Shown: positions 25,471-34,980, numbered from the stretch's first letter. The stretch: DNA of 64,000 bases from JAICSD01 sp035637115 (GCA_035637115.1 DASPXV010000139.1:14702-78701), one strand, 5' to 3'. Notes: generated by a model not told the origin, from the sequence alone. Numbers and translations are program-made.

Positions 25471-27596
25471 GGATTAGTTCGGCCACACCTCGTCAAATTG
25501 ATCGACGTCATCACATCCCCTTCCTGGATCCTGTCGATCGCCGGAAGATCCACGGGCATCACGTGCGCGAAGATCGTGTAATCACCGTTCAGCCGGGGAT
25601 TGTCCACGAGATTGATGAAGAACTGCGCGTCCCCCGTGTTGCGCCCTCGGGTCGAAAGGCCGACCGTTCCTCGCGAATTACTCCCCGCAATCTCGTCCCG
25701 CATGAACTCTTTGGCGCCGGCGTACTCGTTGGCGCCAGGACTTCCCCCCTGGATCACGAAATTGGGGGCGACGCGATGGATCGTGAGGCCGTTGTAGTAC
25801 TTGTCCTTTGTCGCGAGCTTCAGAAAGCGATCCACGGCGATCGGCGCGAGCGCAGGATCCATCTGCATGCGGAATGACCCCCCGGAACGCAAATCGATCG
25901 CGACGCACTGACGAAGGTCCCTGAACTCCTGCGGCCATCCCCGGCGGTAGGGGACCGGCTCGGGCAGCGCGATTCTTCCACTCAGGCCGATGACGATTTG
26001 CGCCGCCTTCTCGGCGACCTTTGGGTCGAAGTCCTTCAGCCAGGGGAAGAGCTCGTTCGCGTTGTCCGGCTGCGCATGAACCGCGATGGCGTCGAGCAAT
26101 GCCGTCCGCGCATCGCGCGACGTTTCCCTTCCCTCTTTCGTCAGCCGTGTGAGCGCGCCGAGGAGCGGGCGGTAGATGCGATCGCTGCGCGGGGAATCCT
26201 TCAGCAGGATGGCGGCCGTCCGGAGCAACTGCACGTCCATGCTGTCGAGCGCGCCGACGATTGCGGTGTCCGCATCCGCTTTCCTGAGCCGCCGCCATGG
26301 CCCGAGGGCCGCCTCTCGCACGTTGTCGTTCGGATCGAACGCGAGCTTCTCCAGGTGCAGCAGATCGCCGGCGACGGCAGCGGCTCCTGCCGCATACATG
26401 CGAACCCACCAGACAGGATGCGTGACGAATGCCTCCATGGAGGGCGCGGCCTTCTCCGCCGAACGTTTCGCGAGCGCGACGAACGCGTGCGTTTCGCGAT
26501 GCCATGGGCCAATGGTGGACGGCACTCTCGCTTCGGCGGCAATGCGCTCCGTCAGGTCCGAATCTTCCTTGCAGAGATCGCCGAGCGCGTCCAGCGCCGC
26601 GAGCACGACGTGCTGGTCGGCATCACTCAGGAGTCTCTCGAGGGGCGCGCACCCGTGAATCGGGGCTGCGCGCCTGACGTAGGCGCGCAGCGCTTCGTAG
26701 CGAACCTGCGGCGACTTGTCGTCGAGCAGGTCCTCGATCGCTTCAATGCGCTCGTCATCTTCAAGACCGCCGCCACCGCCGCCGAGCACCGCGGCGGCAA
26801 CCCGTCGCACCTGCCAGTAATCGTCTTTCAGCGCTTCCTCTTCCGTATCGGCTTCGAGGGATCGTCCCGTGTTCAGCGCCATGAACGCATGGAACCTGAC
26901 GTCGTCCACATCGTTAGTGGACAATTTCCTGACCATCTTTTTCAGGCGCGCAACAGAGTCCTCGTCGAGCGCCGTGATCTTCTGGTTGTTGCGCGCCACC
27001 GATTCGAACCCCTGGGCGGCGGCGACGTAGTACGACTGGAACAACGGATCCGGCGCCGTGAAGTTCGCCACCTTGAGGAGAATCTCCTCGACGCGGTGGA
27101 CCTGTTCCGGCTTGGAGTACGCGATCCGGGACAGCGGTCCCATGACAGGCGCGATAGCGCCCAGCGTTTGCGGGCCGGTAATGGACGCAGAGCCGATGTT
27201 GAACATCCAGGAGGTTGCCGACGCCACCAGGCCGGGATCAACCGCCGGGTCGAAACCGTGCAGCGATTGGGCGATCGCATCACCGCGCGTCGCTGTCGCG
27301 ATCGGGCCGCGGAGCGCGAGGAGCTGCGGAACGACACGGGGATCTTCGAGACGGCCCAGCGCGCGAGTGGCGGCAGCGCGGACGGGCGCATCCTGATCCA
27401 ATGGCACCGCGAGTTGCAGGAGCGGTTCGACGCCGGCCCACGCCTTTTCCGCGTCGAGCACCTCGACGGCTTCCGCGCCGATCGGCTGCGCCATCTGCCG
27501 CAGCGTCTCGAGCGGAATGCCGCGCGGCGGCCGCCCTTGCTGATGCAGCACACCGAGAGCCGCGAGCGCCGCCAGCAGCGTGGACACTCCCTTCAT
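25467..27596 (-). CDS. Secreted HEAT-repeat protein fused to cyclophilin-type PPIase
   Basis: The 709-residue protein starts with a signal-like segment (MKGVSTLLAALAALGVLHQQG). Residues about 45-520 are HEAT-like repeats (DAPVRAAATRALGRLEDPRVVPQLLAL, KSPQVRYEALRAYVRRAAP, NDNVREAALGPWRRLRKAD). The last 170 residues are a cyclophilin domain: GSFRMQMDPALAPIAVDRFLKLA, YYNGLTIHRVAPNFVIQGG and GDAQFFINLVDNPRLNGDYTIFAHV. The HEAT scaffold probably positions the isomerase on protein clients in the periplasm; the fusion is the informative point. It follows the M49 gene region but is translated on its own. Confidence 0.85.
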   Translation of the reverse strand: MKGVSTLLAALAALGVLHQQGRPPRGIPLETLRQMAQPIGAEAVEVLDAEKAWAGVEPLLQLAVPLDQDAPVRAAATRALGRLEDPRVVPQLLALRGPIATATRGDAIAQSLHGFDPAVDPGLVASATSWMFNIGSASITGPQTLGAIAPVMGPLSRIAYSKPEQVHRVEEILLKVANFTAPDPLFQSYYVAAAQGFESVARNNQKITALDEDSVARLKKMVRKLSTNDVDDVRFHAFMALNTGRSLEADTEEEALKDDYWQVRRVAAAVLGGGGGGLEDDERIEAIEDLLDDKSPQVRYEALRAYVRRAAPIHGCAPLERLLSDADQHVVLAALDALGDLCKEDSDLTERIAAEARVPSTIGPWHRETHAFVALAKRSAEKAAPSMEAFVTHPVWWVRMYAAGAAAVAGDLLHLEKLAFDPNDNVREAALGPWRRLRKADADTAIVGALDSMDVQLLRTAAILLKDSPRSDRIYRPLLGALTRLTKEGRETSRDARTALLDAIAVHAQPDNANELFPWLKDFDPKVAEKAAQIVIGLSGRIALPEPVPYRRGWPQEFRDLRQCVAIDLRSGGSFRMQMDPALAPIAVDRFLKLATKDKYYNGLTIHRVAPNFVIQGGSPGANEYAGAKEFMRDEIAGSNSRGTVGLSTRGRNTGDAQFFINLVDNPRLNGDYTIFAHVMPVDLPAIDRIQEGDVMTSINLTRCGRTNP

Positions 27597-27602
27597 GGAG
27601 AT

Positions 27603-29531
27603 CTATCGCCGGCCTGAATACTCCAGCATTTGCGCGGTCAGGTCCAGCGGATACGAGATTTGGACATCGATAATCTCGCCGTGGCCGTCGCGGACGGCCT
27701 CGAGCTTCGGCTGGACGAACCCCGTATAGGACGGCATGCGCAGGCGATCCACACGCGCGACGATTTCGTCGCGCAGCTCCGGATCGAAGTGGACGCCATA
27801 GGTTTCGAACAGCGCCTTTGCCGCGTCGTAATCACCTTCCGCCTTGATGCGCTGCACTTCGGCGAGCAGGCGGCCGACGCCTTCCTGGAATGCCTTTACG
27901 TCGACCATGACGTAGTAGGTCTTGTTGTCGCGGCGACGGATCTCGATGGCGGACGAATTGGCGATGAGCCAGTTCACGATCATCTGGCGGTTGCGCATGT
28001 GGTCTTCTTCTATCTGAGATCCTTCGCGTACGCGCCGCAGCTGGACGAGCGCGTTCCGCGCGTATCCTTCGTACTCCGCCCGCACGATGTCCGCGTGGTC
28101 CGCCTCCTCCACGAGCCCGAGCTCCACGAGCTTCGGATTCGGCACGAAGTACAACGCGACGAGATCCGCGCGCGACTCCTCGAGAGCCGAGTACTGCTCC
28201 TTGAGGAACGCCTGCGGATTTCCCTGCAGGTGCTCGCCGATCCGGCCGGAGCCGTGCCCGATTACCTCGTGCATGTCGGTCGTGAGCTCACTCGCGACGC
28301 TGCTCCACTTTTCGGCGCGCTCCGCCTCTTCGGCGCTCCAGGCGAACTCGCGGCGGAACTCCGGCAGTGTGGATTTGTCGTACGCCTGGTTCGCGTTCGA
28401 CAGCGACACCGACTTGCTGCCGTGATGCTCGCGGATCGTCTGATCGTTCGGCAGGTTGATGCCGACGGGCGTCACGGGCCCGGAGTCGCCGGTTTCGACC
28501 ACGACGTCGATCGCATTGGCCGATACGCCTCGCACCCCCTGCTTCTTGTACTTGTCGGCCCATGGCATGCGGTCTTCGAACCACTGCGCCGCGTCGGCCA
28601 GCTTCCGAATTCCTTCCGTCTTGTGCGGGTTGACGTAGTAGACGAGCCCTTCCCACGCTCCCTTCGTCCCGCGTGGGTCCATGTAGACTTCGACGAAGCC
28701 GTTGATCGTGTCCACGGGTGAATCGCGATCCTCCACCCAGGCGATGTCGTAGGCGATGCGGTCCGCCGTCTCGCCGGTTTCGTAGAACCGGATCAACGCT
28801 TGCAGCGCGTGCGCCATCTTTTCCGTGGCAAACGGGATCGCGGCACGGAGGTGCCGGACGATGTCGCGGATGTAGGCGTCGTAGCGGCCGCCGATGCGAT
28901 AGACCTCTTCGATCAGGCGGCCGTCCTGCTTCACGAGACGAGAATTCAGCGGGTAGCGCTCCTGGAAGCCGTCGAGGTCGAGCATCGACACGCCGGCGTA
29001 CAGATTGTTTGCGCTCGCCTGCAGGATGTCCCTGCCCTCACCCGGCGTCTTGTTCGTGACAATCGGATCCACGTTGACGTCGAAGAACAACGGCTCGAGG
29101 CGGGCAAGATCAGCCGGGATCCGCGCGCCGTTCGCCGCCGCCTTCCGCGCGGCCGCTTCGAACGCCGCGGCCGTGCACTTCAACACGAACTTCCGTGCCG
29201 TGAGGTTGTTGTACGGACCCGTGTTTATCCAGAACAGTTTCGTATAACGCGTGATCTCCGCGAGCGTATCCGGATCGATCTCATCCGCATGGGTCAGGAT
29301 TTCCTCCAGCACCTCACGCATCTCGAGGTTATGCGCGTAGCGCTGGTCGTAATAGATGTCGCGCCCGGCAATCGCCGCCTGATACAAGTGATAGATCAGC
29401 TTCTTCTCGCCCAGGGGCAAGTCGGCGAAGCCGTCCGCGTAAAGCTGCACGACCGCCGCTTCATCGATGCGCTCGAGCAGATACGGGCGCGTGTCGGCGT
29501 GCAGCGCAGACGAGTGGCTGGGTGCGCTCAT
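27603..29531 (-). CDS. Dipeptidyl-peptidase III family protein (M49), cytoplasmic form
   Basis: This 642-residue zinc peptidase of family M49 carries the hexapeptide HEVIGHGSGR (H-E-x3-H, about 418-423) and EESRAD (about 450), which supplies the third zinc ligand. The chain is close to the usual family size. No signal peptide: the N terminus is MSAPSHSSALHADTRPYLLERIDE. DPP III enzymes release dipeptides from the N terminus of short peptides. The ATG overlaps the stop of the upstream paralogue as ATGA, so the two are translationally coupled; a longer in-frame N-terminal reading was rejected because it only repeats shadow sequence of that gene. Confidence 0.88.
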   Translation of the reverse strand: MSAPSHSSALHADTRPYLLERIDEAAVVQLYADGFADLPLGEKKLIYHLYQAAIAGRDIYYDQRYAHNLEMREVLEEILTHADEIDPDTLAEITRYTKLFWINTGPYNNLTARKFVLKCTAAAFEAAARKAAANGARIPADLARLEPLFFDVNVDPIVTNKTPGEGRDILQASANNLYAGVSMLDLDGFQERYPLNSRLVKQDGRLIEEVYRIGGRYDAYIRDIVRHLRAAIPFATEKMAHALQALIRFYETGETADRIAYDIAWVEDRDSPVDTINGFVEVYMDPRGTKGAWEGLVYYVNPHKTEGIRKLADAAQWFEDRMPWADKYKKQGVRGVSANAIDVVVETGDSGPVTPVGINLPNDQTIREHHGSKSVSLSNANQAYDKSTLPEFRREFAWSAEEAERAEKWSSVASELTTDMHEVIGHGSGRIGEHLQGNPQAFLKEQYSALEESRADLVALYFVPNPKLVELGLVEEADHADIVRAEYEGYARNALVQLRRVREGSQIEEDHMRNRQMIVNWLIANSSAIEIRRRDNKTYYVMVDVKAFQEGVGRLLAEVQRIKAEGDYDAAKALFETYGVHFDPELRDEIVARVDRLRMPSYTGFVQPKLEAVRDGHGEIIDVQISYPLDLTAQMLEYSGRR

Positions 29532-31570
29532 TTCGCAGCCACGCTCGGGTCGTACATGGCGCCGTACTCGAGGTACTGGCGGACCGCGTCTCTCGAGTAG
29601 CTGGCGACGATCACCGGCAGGTTCTTCTTCGGTCCGAGTTCCGCGGTCAGCTTCACGTTGATTCCGGCCCAGTAGGCGGGCAGGTTCAGCGTTTTGTAGC
29701 GCGCCACAACCTGATCGCGCAGCTTCGGATCGAAACGGACGCCGTACTTGTCGACGAGCGACTTGATCGCGTCGTAGTCCCCTTCCGCCTTGATGCGCAT
29801 CAACTCCGCGAGAAGCGCGCCGACGCCTTCGCGCATTTTCGCGTAGTCCTTCACGCGCACAAAGGTCTTGCCGTTCCGATCGAAGTATTCGATGGCGCCG
29901 GTCGTGTCCCTGACGTAGTGCGCGATCAGCTGGCGGTCCCGCTGGTGGTCCTCTTCGATCGTGTCCCCTTTCGGAATCCGCCGCAGCTGCGTCAGCGGAG
30001 CGCGCGCGGCACTGTCGAACATCGTCTTTACCACCTCGTCCTGCGCCTTGACCAGGCCCAGCTCGCTCAACTTGGGATCGCTGACGTTCCACAGGCCCAT
30101 CAGGTCGGCACGCGCTTCTTCGAGCGTGGAGTAGTACTCCTTGAGGTACTTCGCGGGGCTGCCCTGCACCTTGTCCGAGAGCTTTCCGGAGCCATGACCG
30201 ATCACCTCGTGCAGCGCCGTAAGCAGGTCTTCGGCTTCGTCGCCGTACTTCTTCGCGCGCGCGGCCTCCTCCGGCGAAGCGGCAAATTCGTCGATCGACG
30301 AAGCTGACGCGCCGCTCAGCGCATGGCTGCTGCCGAGCAGGAGGAAGTTCTTGGTCCCGTACTTCGCGTGAATCTCCTGTTCGTTCGGCAGGTTGTCGCC
30401 GATCGTGTTCACGTGGAAGTCACCCGTCTCGATGAGGACTTCCACCGCCTTCACAACCGGCGGCGTGAAGTCGCGCTTCTTGTACTTCGCGTCCCACGGT
30501 GCCTTGTCTTCGAAGTACGCGGCGTTCTTCGCCAGGTTGATCATCACGTCGGTGACCGGCTTGTCCGTTACCGTCACGAAGCTCTGTGACGTGCCTTTCG
30601 CGCCGCGGGCGTCGCGATACACCTCGATGAAGCCGTTCGCGAAATCGACCGCGGCGTCGTTTCTGACCCAGTCGCCGCCAAACTGGAGCCAGTCCTTCGG
30701 GTCGCCCGTCTCATAGAACCGAATCAGGTCGGTGATCACGTTGGCCTGCGCCGGCTCGGCGTAGCCGCGCGCCTTCTCGAGGAACCCGATCGCCTTGCGC
30801 AGGTACGTGGCGTAGAGTCCCGGCGCCACGCGTCGATCCAGCGTGCCGGCGCGGTAGACCTCTTCGCGTATCCCGCGGGCGTCCTTCACGACGCGCGAAT
30901 TCAGCGGGTACGATTCCTGGAAGTTCTTCAGATCCTCGAGCGACACGCCGTCGTAGAAGTTGTTCGAGCTCGCCTGCAGGATGTCCTTGCCCGCCGGCGG
31001 CGTTTTCGCAGTCGTCATCGGCTCGAATTCGGGGTCGAACACGGACGCGCGAAGCTCCGTGACTTCTTTCTTGACCGCATCGGCCGTCGTGAGCGCCGGA
31101 AGATCTCCCGACAGCGTCCGAAACGCGCCAGCCGCCTGCGCCTTGAGCGCCGCGTCCTGCAGCTCCTCGAAGGTGAACCTCGGCGTCCGCTTCTGGCCGG
31201 TAATCTCATTGTGATTGCCGCGGTTCGCCCAGAAGAGCAGCGCGTATTCGCGCAGCTTTGCAAAGGTCGCCGCGGGGACGTCCGCGTGGTGGGAGACGAT
31301 GCCTTCGAGCAGTCGCTTCTGCCGGAGACCGAAACGCGACAACTGGTCGTAAACGATCGGATCGATCGCAATAGCTGCCTGCGTGAGCCAGTACGCGACC
31401 GCCTTCTCCCGTTCGCTGAGCTGCGCGAAGCTCGGCGATTGCAGCTGGATGAAGCCCGTATCGGCCACGCGCTCCACCAGCGGCGACGGCGGCGACGGCC
31501 CACGCTGTGCCGCCGCGACGTGCGACCACAGAGCAAAACAGAGAGCGCCGGCAAGAATTCGTCGAGTCAT
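29528..31570 (-). CDS. Dipeptidyl-peptidase III family protein (M49), exported form
   Basis: This 680-residue paralogue of the next gene differs at the N terminus by a signal peptide, MTRRILAGALCFALWSHVAAAQ. It keeps the M49 active site, HEVIGHGSGK (about 450) and EEARAD (about 487), and long shared stretches such as GKDILQASSNNFYDGVSLEDL and YPLNSRVVKD. It probably degrades oligopeptides in the periplasm, complementing the cytoplasmic copy. A TATGAT box 6 nt upstream of the ATG suggests leaderless transcription of the pair; the hairpin at 31584-31608 lies just above. Confidence 0.88.
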   Translation of the reverse strand: MTRRILAGALCFALWSHVAAAQRGPSPPSPLVERVADTGFIQLQSPSFAQLSEREKAVAYWLTQAAIAIDPIVYDQLSRFGLRQKRLLEGIVSHHADVPAATFAKLREYALLFWANRGNHNEITGQKRTPRFTFEELQDAALKAQAAGAFRTLSGDLPALTTADAVKKEVTELRASVFDPEFEPMTTAKTPPAGKDILQASSNNFYDGVSLEDLKNFQESYPLNSRVVKDARGIREEVYRAGTLDRRVAPGLYATYLRKAIGFLEKARGYAEPAQANVITDLIRFYETGDPKDWLQFGGDWVRNDAAVDFANGFIEVYRDARGAKGTSQSFVTVTDKPVTDVMINLAKNAAYFEDKAPWDAKYKKRDFTPPVVKAVEVLIETGDFHVNTIGDNLPNEQEIHAKYGTKNFLLLGSSHALSGASASSIDEFAASPEEAARAKKYGDEAEDLLTALHEVIGHGSGKLSDKVQGSPAKYLKEYYSTLEEARADLMGLWNVSDPKLSELGLVKAQDEVVKTMFDSAARAPLTQLRRIPKGDTIEEDHQRDRQLIAHYVRDTTGAIEYFDRNGKTFVRVKDYAKMREGVGALLAELMRIKAEGDYDAIKSLVDKYGVRFDPKLRDQVVARYKTLNLPAYWAGINVKLTAELGPKKNLPVIVASYSRDAVRQYLEYGAMYDPSVAAK

Positions 31571-31576
31571 CTATGA

Positions 31577-31582
31577 ATCATA
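31577..31582 (-). promoter_or_regulatory. -10 box TATGAT, leaderless type
   Basis: TATGAT on the minus strand is 6 nt upstream of the ATG at 31570. Confidence 0.5.
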
Positions 31583-31583
31583 G

Positions 31584-31608
31584 GCCACAGTCTTGGTCTG
31601 TGGCTTTT
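31584..31608 (+). terminator. Hairpin with short T-run
   Basis: GCCACAG (31584-31590) and CTGTGGC (31598-31604) form a perfect 7-bp stem with a 7-nt loop, followed on the plus strand by TTTT. It lies between two minus-strand genes, so the T-run faces the wrong way for terminating the upstream gene; the stem alone may still act. Confidence 0.35.
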
Positions 31609-31624
31609 CCGGAACCGGTGGCGA

Positions 31625-33073
31625 CTACAGCTGAACGGACTCCCCGTGTTCGGGAGCCCTGTGGGCCCAGCCGAACTCTTTCTGGATCCGCTCGCCGAGC
31701 GCATCCTGCGCGGCTGGCTCGCCGTGGACGATGAAGGTCTGTTTCGGCGGGCCGGTGAAGCCGTGCAGCCAGCGCATGATCTCGTTCGAATCGGCGTGCG
31801 CGGACATTGAATCGATCCGCTCGATGCGGGCGGCGACGGGAATCCACTCGCCGTGGATCTTCACGCTCTTCTCTCCATCGACGAGCCGCCGGCCACGCGT
31901 GCCGACCCCTTGGTACCCCGCGAACAGTACGGTGTTCTGAGCGTTCGGCAGCGCGGCCTTCAAATGATGGAGAACGCGGCCCCCTTCGGCCATTCCGCTC
32001 GCCGAGATGACGATAGCGGGCGCGCGCGAGGCGGTGAGCTGCTTCGATTCGTCGGCGGAGGCAATCACGCGAAAGCGCTCGGTTGAGAACACGCACACCT
32101 CGCGTTCCTGCATCGCGGTCCTGCGGCGCACGTCCGCAGGACTCGGGGCTGCCGCGTCGTGCGGCGCGCGATCGTCGGACTGTTCCGGCTGCATGTCTGG
32201 ATCGAGCTCGTGGACGCGCTCCGTGTATCGGGCGAGCGCGGCGCCGGCCATCGGACTGTCCACGAAAACAGGAAGCACGGGAATCCGTTTGTCAGCCTCG
32301 AGCCGCTTCAGCCAGTAGAGCAGCTCTTCGACTCTCCCGATCGCGAAGGCCGGGACGATCAACTTGCCGCCACGGTTCGCGGTGTCCTTCACAATTTCCG
32401 CAAGCCGCGAACCATCGTCATCCTGCTCGTGCACCCGGTTGCCGTACGTCGATTCAACGAGCAGGTAATCCGCTTCCGCGACCATCGTCGGATCGGGAAG
32501 GACCGGCCGGCCGAAGCGGCCCAGATCGCCGCCGAACACGATCGTTCGTCCGTCGACCCGCATGCGCGCGTACGACGAACCAAGGAGGTGGCCGGCATTG
32601 ATGAAGTCCACCTCGATGCCGCGGGCGACCGGCATCGGGCGATCGTAGCCGCACGGCTGCAGCTGCGACACGGCGCGCTGCGCATCGATTTCCGTGTAGA
32701 GCGGCAACGCCGGCTTGTGCTTGCTCGTCTGGTGCCGGTTCGCGTACGCGGCATCTTCTTCCTGCAGCCGTCCGGCGTCCGGCAGCACGATCCTGCAGAG
32801 GTCCTGTGTGCCTTGCGTGCAGAACACCCGCCCGCGAAAGCCCTGCGAGACGAGCCGCGGCAGGTACCCGCAGTGATCGAGATGGGCGTGCGTCAGCACG
32901 ACCGCCTCGATGCTCGACGCGGGAATCGGCAGGTCCTGCCAGTTCCTGAGCCGCAGCTCCTTGAGCCCCTGGAATAATCCCGCATCCACCATCACGCGGG
33001 TGCCGTTTGCCTCGACGCCATATTTCGAGCCGGTGACGGTGCGCGCCGCGCCAAGAAACGTGAGATTGATCAT
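31625..33073 (-). CDS. Beta-CASP metallo-beta-lactamase-fold hydrolase
   Basis: The 482-residue protein of the CPSF/RNase J-like beta-CASP group starts MINLTFLGAARTVTGSKYGVE. The zinc-binding motif is LTHAHLDHCGYLPRL (H-x-H-x-D-H); further ligands are FINAGHLLGSSY and FGGDLGRFGRP. Beta-CASP features include LIVPAFAIGRVEELLYWL, VISASGMAEGGRVLHHL and, near the C terminus, SMSAHADSNEIMRWL and IVHGEPAAQDAL. Such proteins act as exo- or endoribonucleases, although single bacterial members are often uncharacterised. The ATG overlaps the stop of the PLP enzyme gene upstream as ATGA, so both belong to one transcript. Confidence 0.87.
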   Translation of the reverse strand: MINLTFLGAARTVTGSKYGVEANGTRVMVDAGLFQGLKELRLRNWQDLPIPASSIEAVVLTHAHLDHCGYLPRLVSQGFRGRVFCTQGTQDLCRIVLPDAGRLQEEDAAYANRHQTSKHKPALPLYTEIDAQRAVSQLQPCGYDRPMPVARGIEVDFINAGHLLGSSYARMRVDGRTIVFGGDLGRFGRPVLPDPTMVAEADYLLVESTYGNRVHEQDDDGSRLAEIVKDTANRGGKLIVPAFAIGRVEELLYWLKRLEADKRIPVLPVFVDSPMAGAALARYTERVHELDPDMQPEQSDDRAPHDAAAPSPADVRRRTAMQEREVCVFSTERFRVIASADESKQLTASRAPAIVISASGMAEGGRVLHHLKAALPNAQNTVLFAGYQGVGTRGRRLVDGEKSVKIHGEWIPVAARIERIDSMSAHADSNEIMRWLHGFTGPPKQTFIVHGEPAAQDALGERIQKEFGWAHRAPEHGESVQL

Positions 33074-34044
33074 GCGAAGAGTCCTACCTGGCCGCCCGTG
33101 TGCCAGAACAAAACGCGATCGACCGGCAGATCCCGGCGACGCACTTTCGCGATCAATGCGGCCATGGCCTTCGCGGTGTACGTGGGATCGAGGAACAGCG
33201 CCTCGCGGCGCGCGCACAACTCGATTGCTTCGGTTGATTCCGCTGTCGCAACTCCATACCCGGCGCCGACGAACGTATCGTCGATCTCGATCGGAGCGCC
33301 CGCGAAGACTCCCGGTGCCTCGAGCAGCTTCTCCAGATCCGCGAGGATGCGTCGAATCTCGCCTGCGATCGCCGGCGCGGGATCATCTGCGCTGATGCCA
33401 ATCACGCGCGTTGGCAGTCCGTGGAGCACACAGCCTGCAAGGATCCCGGCGTGCGTGCCTCCTGAGGACGTGGACAGTACGATTGCGTCGGGCGCGGACA
33501 TCTGGTCCAGCAACTCCCCCATCGCGAGTGCGTAAGCCGCGGCGCCATGTGCGGTGGAAGCGCCCAGGGGGATGATGAATGGCTTACGGCCGCGTGCCCG
33601 CAGTTCCTCTGCTGCGGCCTGCATCGCCGGCGCACGCTCTTCACGGGACGAGACGTATCGAACATCCGCGCCAAGCAGACGATCGAGCAATGCATTCGCC
33701 GTGGGCTTGTCCTGCGGTTTTCCATTCGCAATCAAAACGCTCTGCAGCCCGAGGCGCGCAGCGATCGACGCTGTGGCGCGCGCGTGGTTCGACTGCACGC
33801 CACCGGTCGTGATCAGCGTGTCGGCACCGTCCGCCAGCGCCTGCGCCGCTACGACGTGGAGCTTGCGGATCTTGTTGCCGCCAAACCCAAGTGGAATCGC
33901 ATCGTCGCGCTTGACGAAGAGCGAAGGGGCGGAGCCAAGTGCCTCGCGCAGGCGCGCAAGCTCCTCGATCGGAGTAGGGGTGAGCGCCAGCGGCAGTCGC
34001 GGGATCTTCTCGAGCTTCCCGATGACGGCTCGGTGGGCGGGCAC
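33070..34044 (-). CDS. PLP-dependent D-cysteine desulfhydrase / ACC deaminase family enzyme
   Basis: The 324-residue fold-type II PLP enzyme has the lysine in IPLGFGGNKIRKLHVV, the cofactor-binding residue of the family. Other landmarks are TLITTGGVQSNHARATAS, PFIIPLGASTAHGAAAYALA and VLSTSSGGTHAGILAG (phosphate-binding Gly-rich loop), ending VDRVLFWHTGGQVGLFA. Members break down D-cysteine to pyruvate, sulfide and ammonia, or open the ring of ACC; the sequence alone does not decide. The start is a GTG at 34044, where family similarity begins, with TATACT 9 nt upstream. It diverges from the MTHFR-like gene. Confidence 0.82.
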   Translation of the reverse strand: MPAHRAVIGKLEKIPRLPLALTPTPIEELARLREALGSAPSLFVKRDDAIPLGFGGNKIRKLHVVAAQALADGADTLITTGGVQSNHARATASIAARLGLQSVLIANGKPQDKPTANALLDRLLGADVRYVSSREERAPAMQAAAEELRARGRKPFIIPLGASTAHGAAAYALAMGELLDQMSAPDAIVLSTSSGGTHAGILAGCVLHGLPTRVIGISADDPAPAIAGEIRRILADLEKLLEAPGVFAGAPIEIDDTFVGAGYGVATAESTEAIELCARREALFLDPTYTAKAMAALIAKVRRRDLPVDRVLFWHTGGQVGLFA

Positions 34045-34053
34045 AGAGACGCT

Positions 34054-34059
34054 AGTATA
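34054..34059 (-). promoter_or_regulatory. -10 box TATACT
   Basis: TATACT on the minus strand is 9 nt upstream of the GTG at 34044, in the 27-bp divergent gap shared with the MTHFR-like gene. Confidence 0.45.
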
Positions 34060-34071
34060 AGAGGGGTTGGT

Positions 34072-34920
34072 GTGATCAGCAGCGAACTGGTTGAAAAACT
34101 GAAGGCGCCCGCGCGAGTCATCGCGGCGGAGCTGAGGCCGCCGCGGGCGGAGCTCGAGGCGGCGGCGAGCATGGACGCGTGGATTGACACGTACCACGCC
34201 GTCCGCGGACTCACGCGCGACGGAACGTTCGTGTTCCTGACCGACAGCGCGGTCGGCCTGAAGGAAGAAGACAACCTGCGGCACCTGGTCATCAATCTCG
34301 GCAGCGACGTTCCCCGATCGCGTGTCGTTCCCTTCCTGACCTGCAAGCACTCGGCGGACTACTGCCTGGCCTACGCGGACCGCGCGAAACATCATGGATT
34401 CGAGTCGCTGGTGGTTCTGGGGGGCGACAAGCATGTCGGTCCAGTGCGCTGCGTCGAACATGCATGGCAGCTGCGTGAAATGATTCGCGCACGCGAGGAT
34501 CACCTGGCCCTTGGCGGATGGGCGAATCCGCATGCGAGCGCGGCGACGCAGGTACAGCACTTGCTCGAGGACCGCGTCACCGCGGAGTTCTACCTGACCC
34601 AGATCGTCTCGCACCACACCCGTCCGGCTGTCGAGCGGTTTCTCGCAGAGGCGGCTCGGCGCAAGCTCGATCTGCCCGGTATGTTTGGCGTGTTCTACTA
34701 CCGCTCGGCAAATCCGAAGACGCTCGCGACTCTCAGCCAGTTCCTGCCGGTGCCCGTAGAAGAACTGCGGCGCGAGTTTGCCAATGGGGGCACGCCGGAT
34801 TCAGTCTGCGCTCGATCCATTCGCGAATTGGCTGCTTCCGGCGTACGCCATTTCTATGTGAGCAATCTGCCGGTAAGCCGTGCCGCTGCGACTTTGACCC
34901 GGATCCTGAATCTGGTCTGA
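34072..34920 (+). CDS. Methylenetetrahydrofolate reductase-like TIM-barrel protein
   Basis: The 282-residue protein starts with GTG after a clear GAGGGG ribosome-binding site. The fold resembles the MetF/MTHFR superfamily: an early strand with catalytic-type Glu and PP (VIAAELRPPRAEL), VPFLTCKHSADYCLAYADRAKHHGFESLVVLGGD (the TC/GGD signatures) and LPGMFGVFYYRSANPKTLATL near the C terminus. MTHFR reduces methylene-THF with FAD, but this divergent copy may have another substrate. No metabolic partner lies next to it. Confidence 0.6.
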   Translation: MISSELVEKLKAPARVIAAELRPPRAELEAAASMDAWIDTYHAVRGLTRDGTFVFLTDSAVGLKEEDNLRHLVINLGSDVPRSRVVPFLTCKHSADYCLAYADRAKHHGFESLVVLGGDKHVGPVRCVEHAWQLREMIRAREDHLALGGWANPHASAATQVQHLLEDRVTAEFYLTQIVSHHTRPAVERFLAEAARRKLDLPGMFGVFYYRSANPKTLATLSQFLPVPVEELRREFANGGTPDSVCARSIRELAASGVRHFYVSNLPVSRAAATLTRILNLV

Positions 34921-34930
34921 ACGTCGAACT

Positions 34931-34980
34931 GCCAACCGCAGACTGCAAACTGCTAACCGCAGACCGCAAACTGTTAACAT
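34931..34980 (+). repeat. Two tandem ~22-bp repeats ending in a -10-like box
   Basis: Two near-identical units, each containing AACCGCAGACTGCAAACTG (with one or two changes), lie in tandem. The last unit runs into TAACAT (34975-34980), which is 7 nt upstream of the ATG at 34988 and would serve as the -10 box of a leaderless promoter. Confidence 0.5.

Noticed and set aside
31584..31608. Rho-independent terminator for the upstream beta-CASP gene
   Set aside because: The T-run lies on the plus strand while the genes on both sides are on the minus strand; kept only as a hairpin with low confidence.
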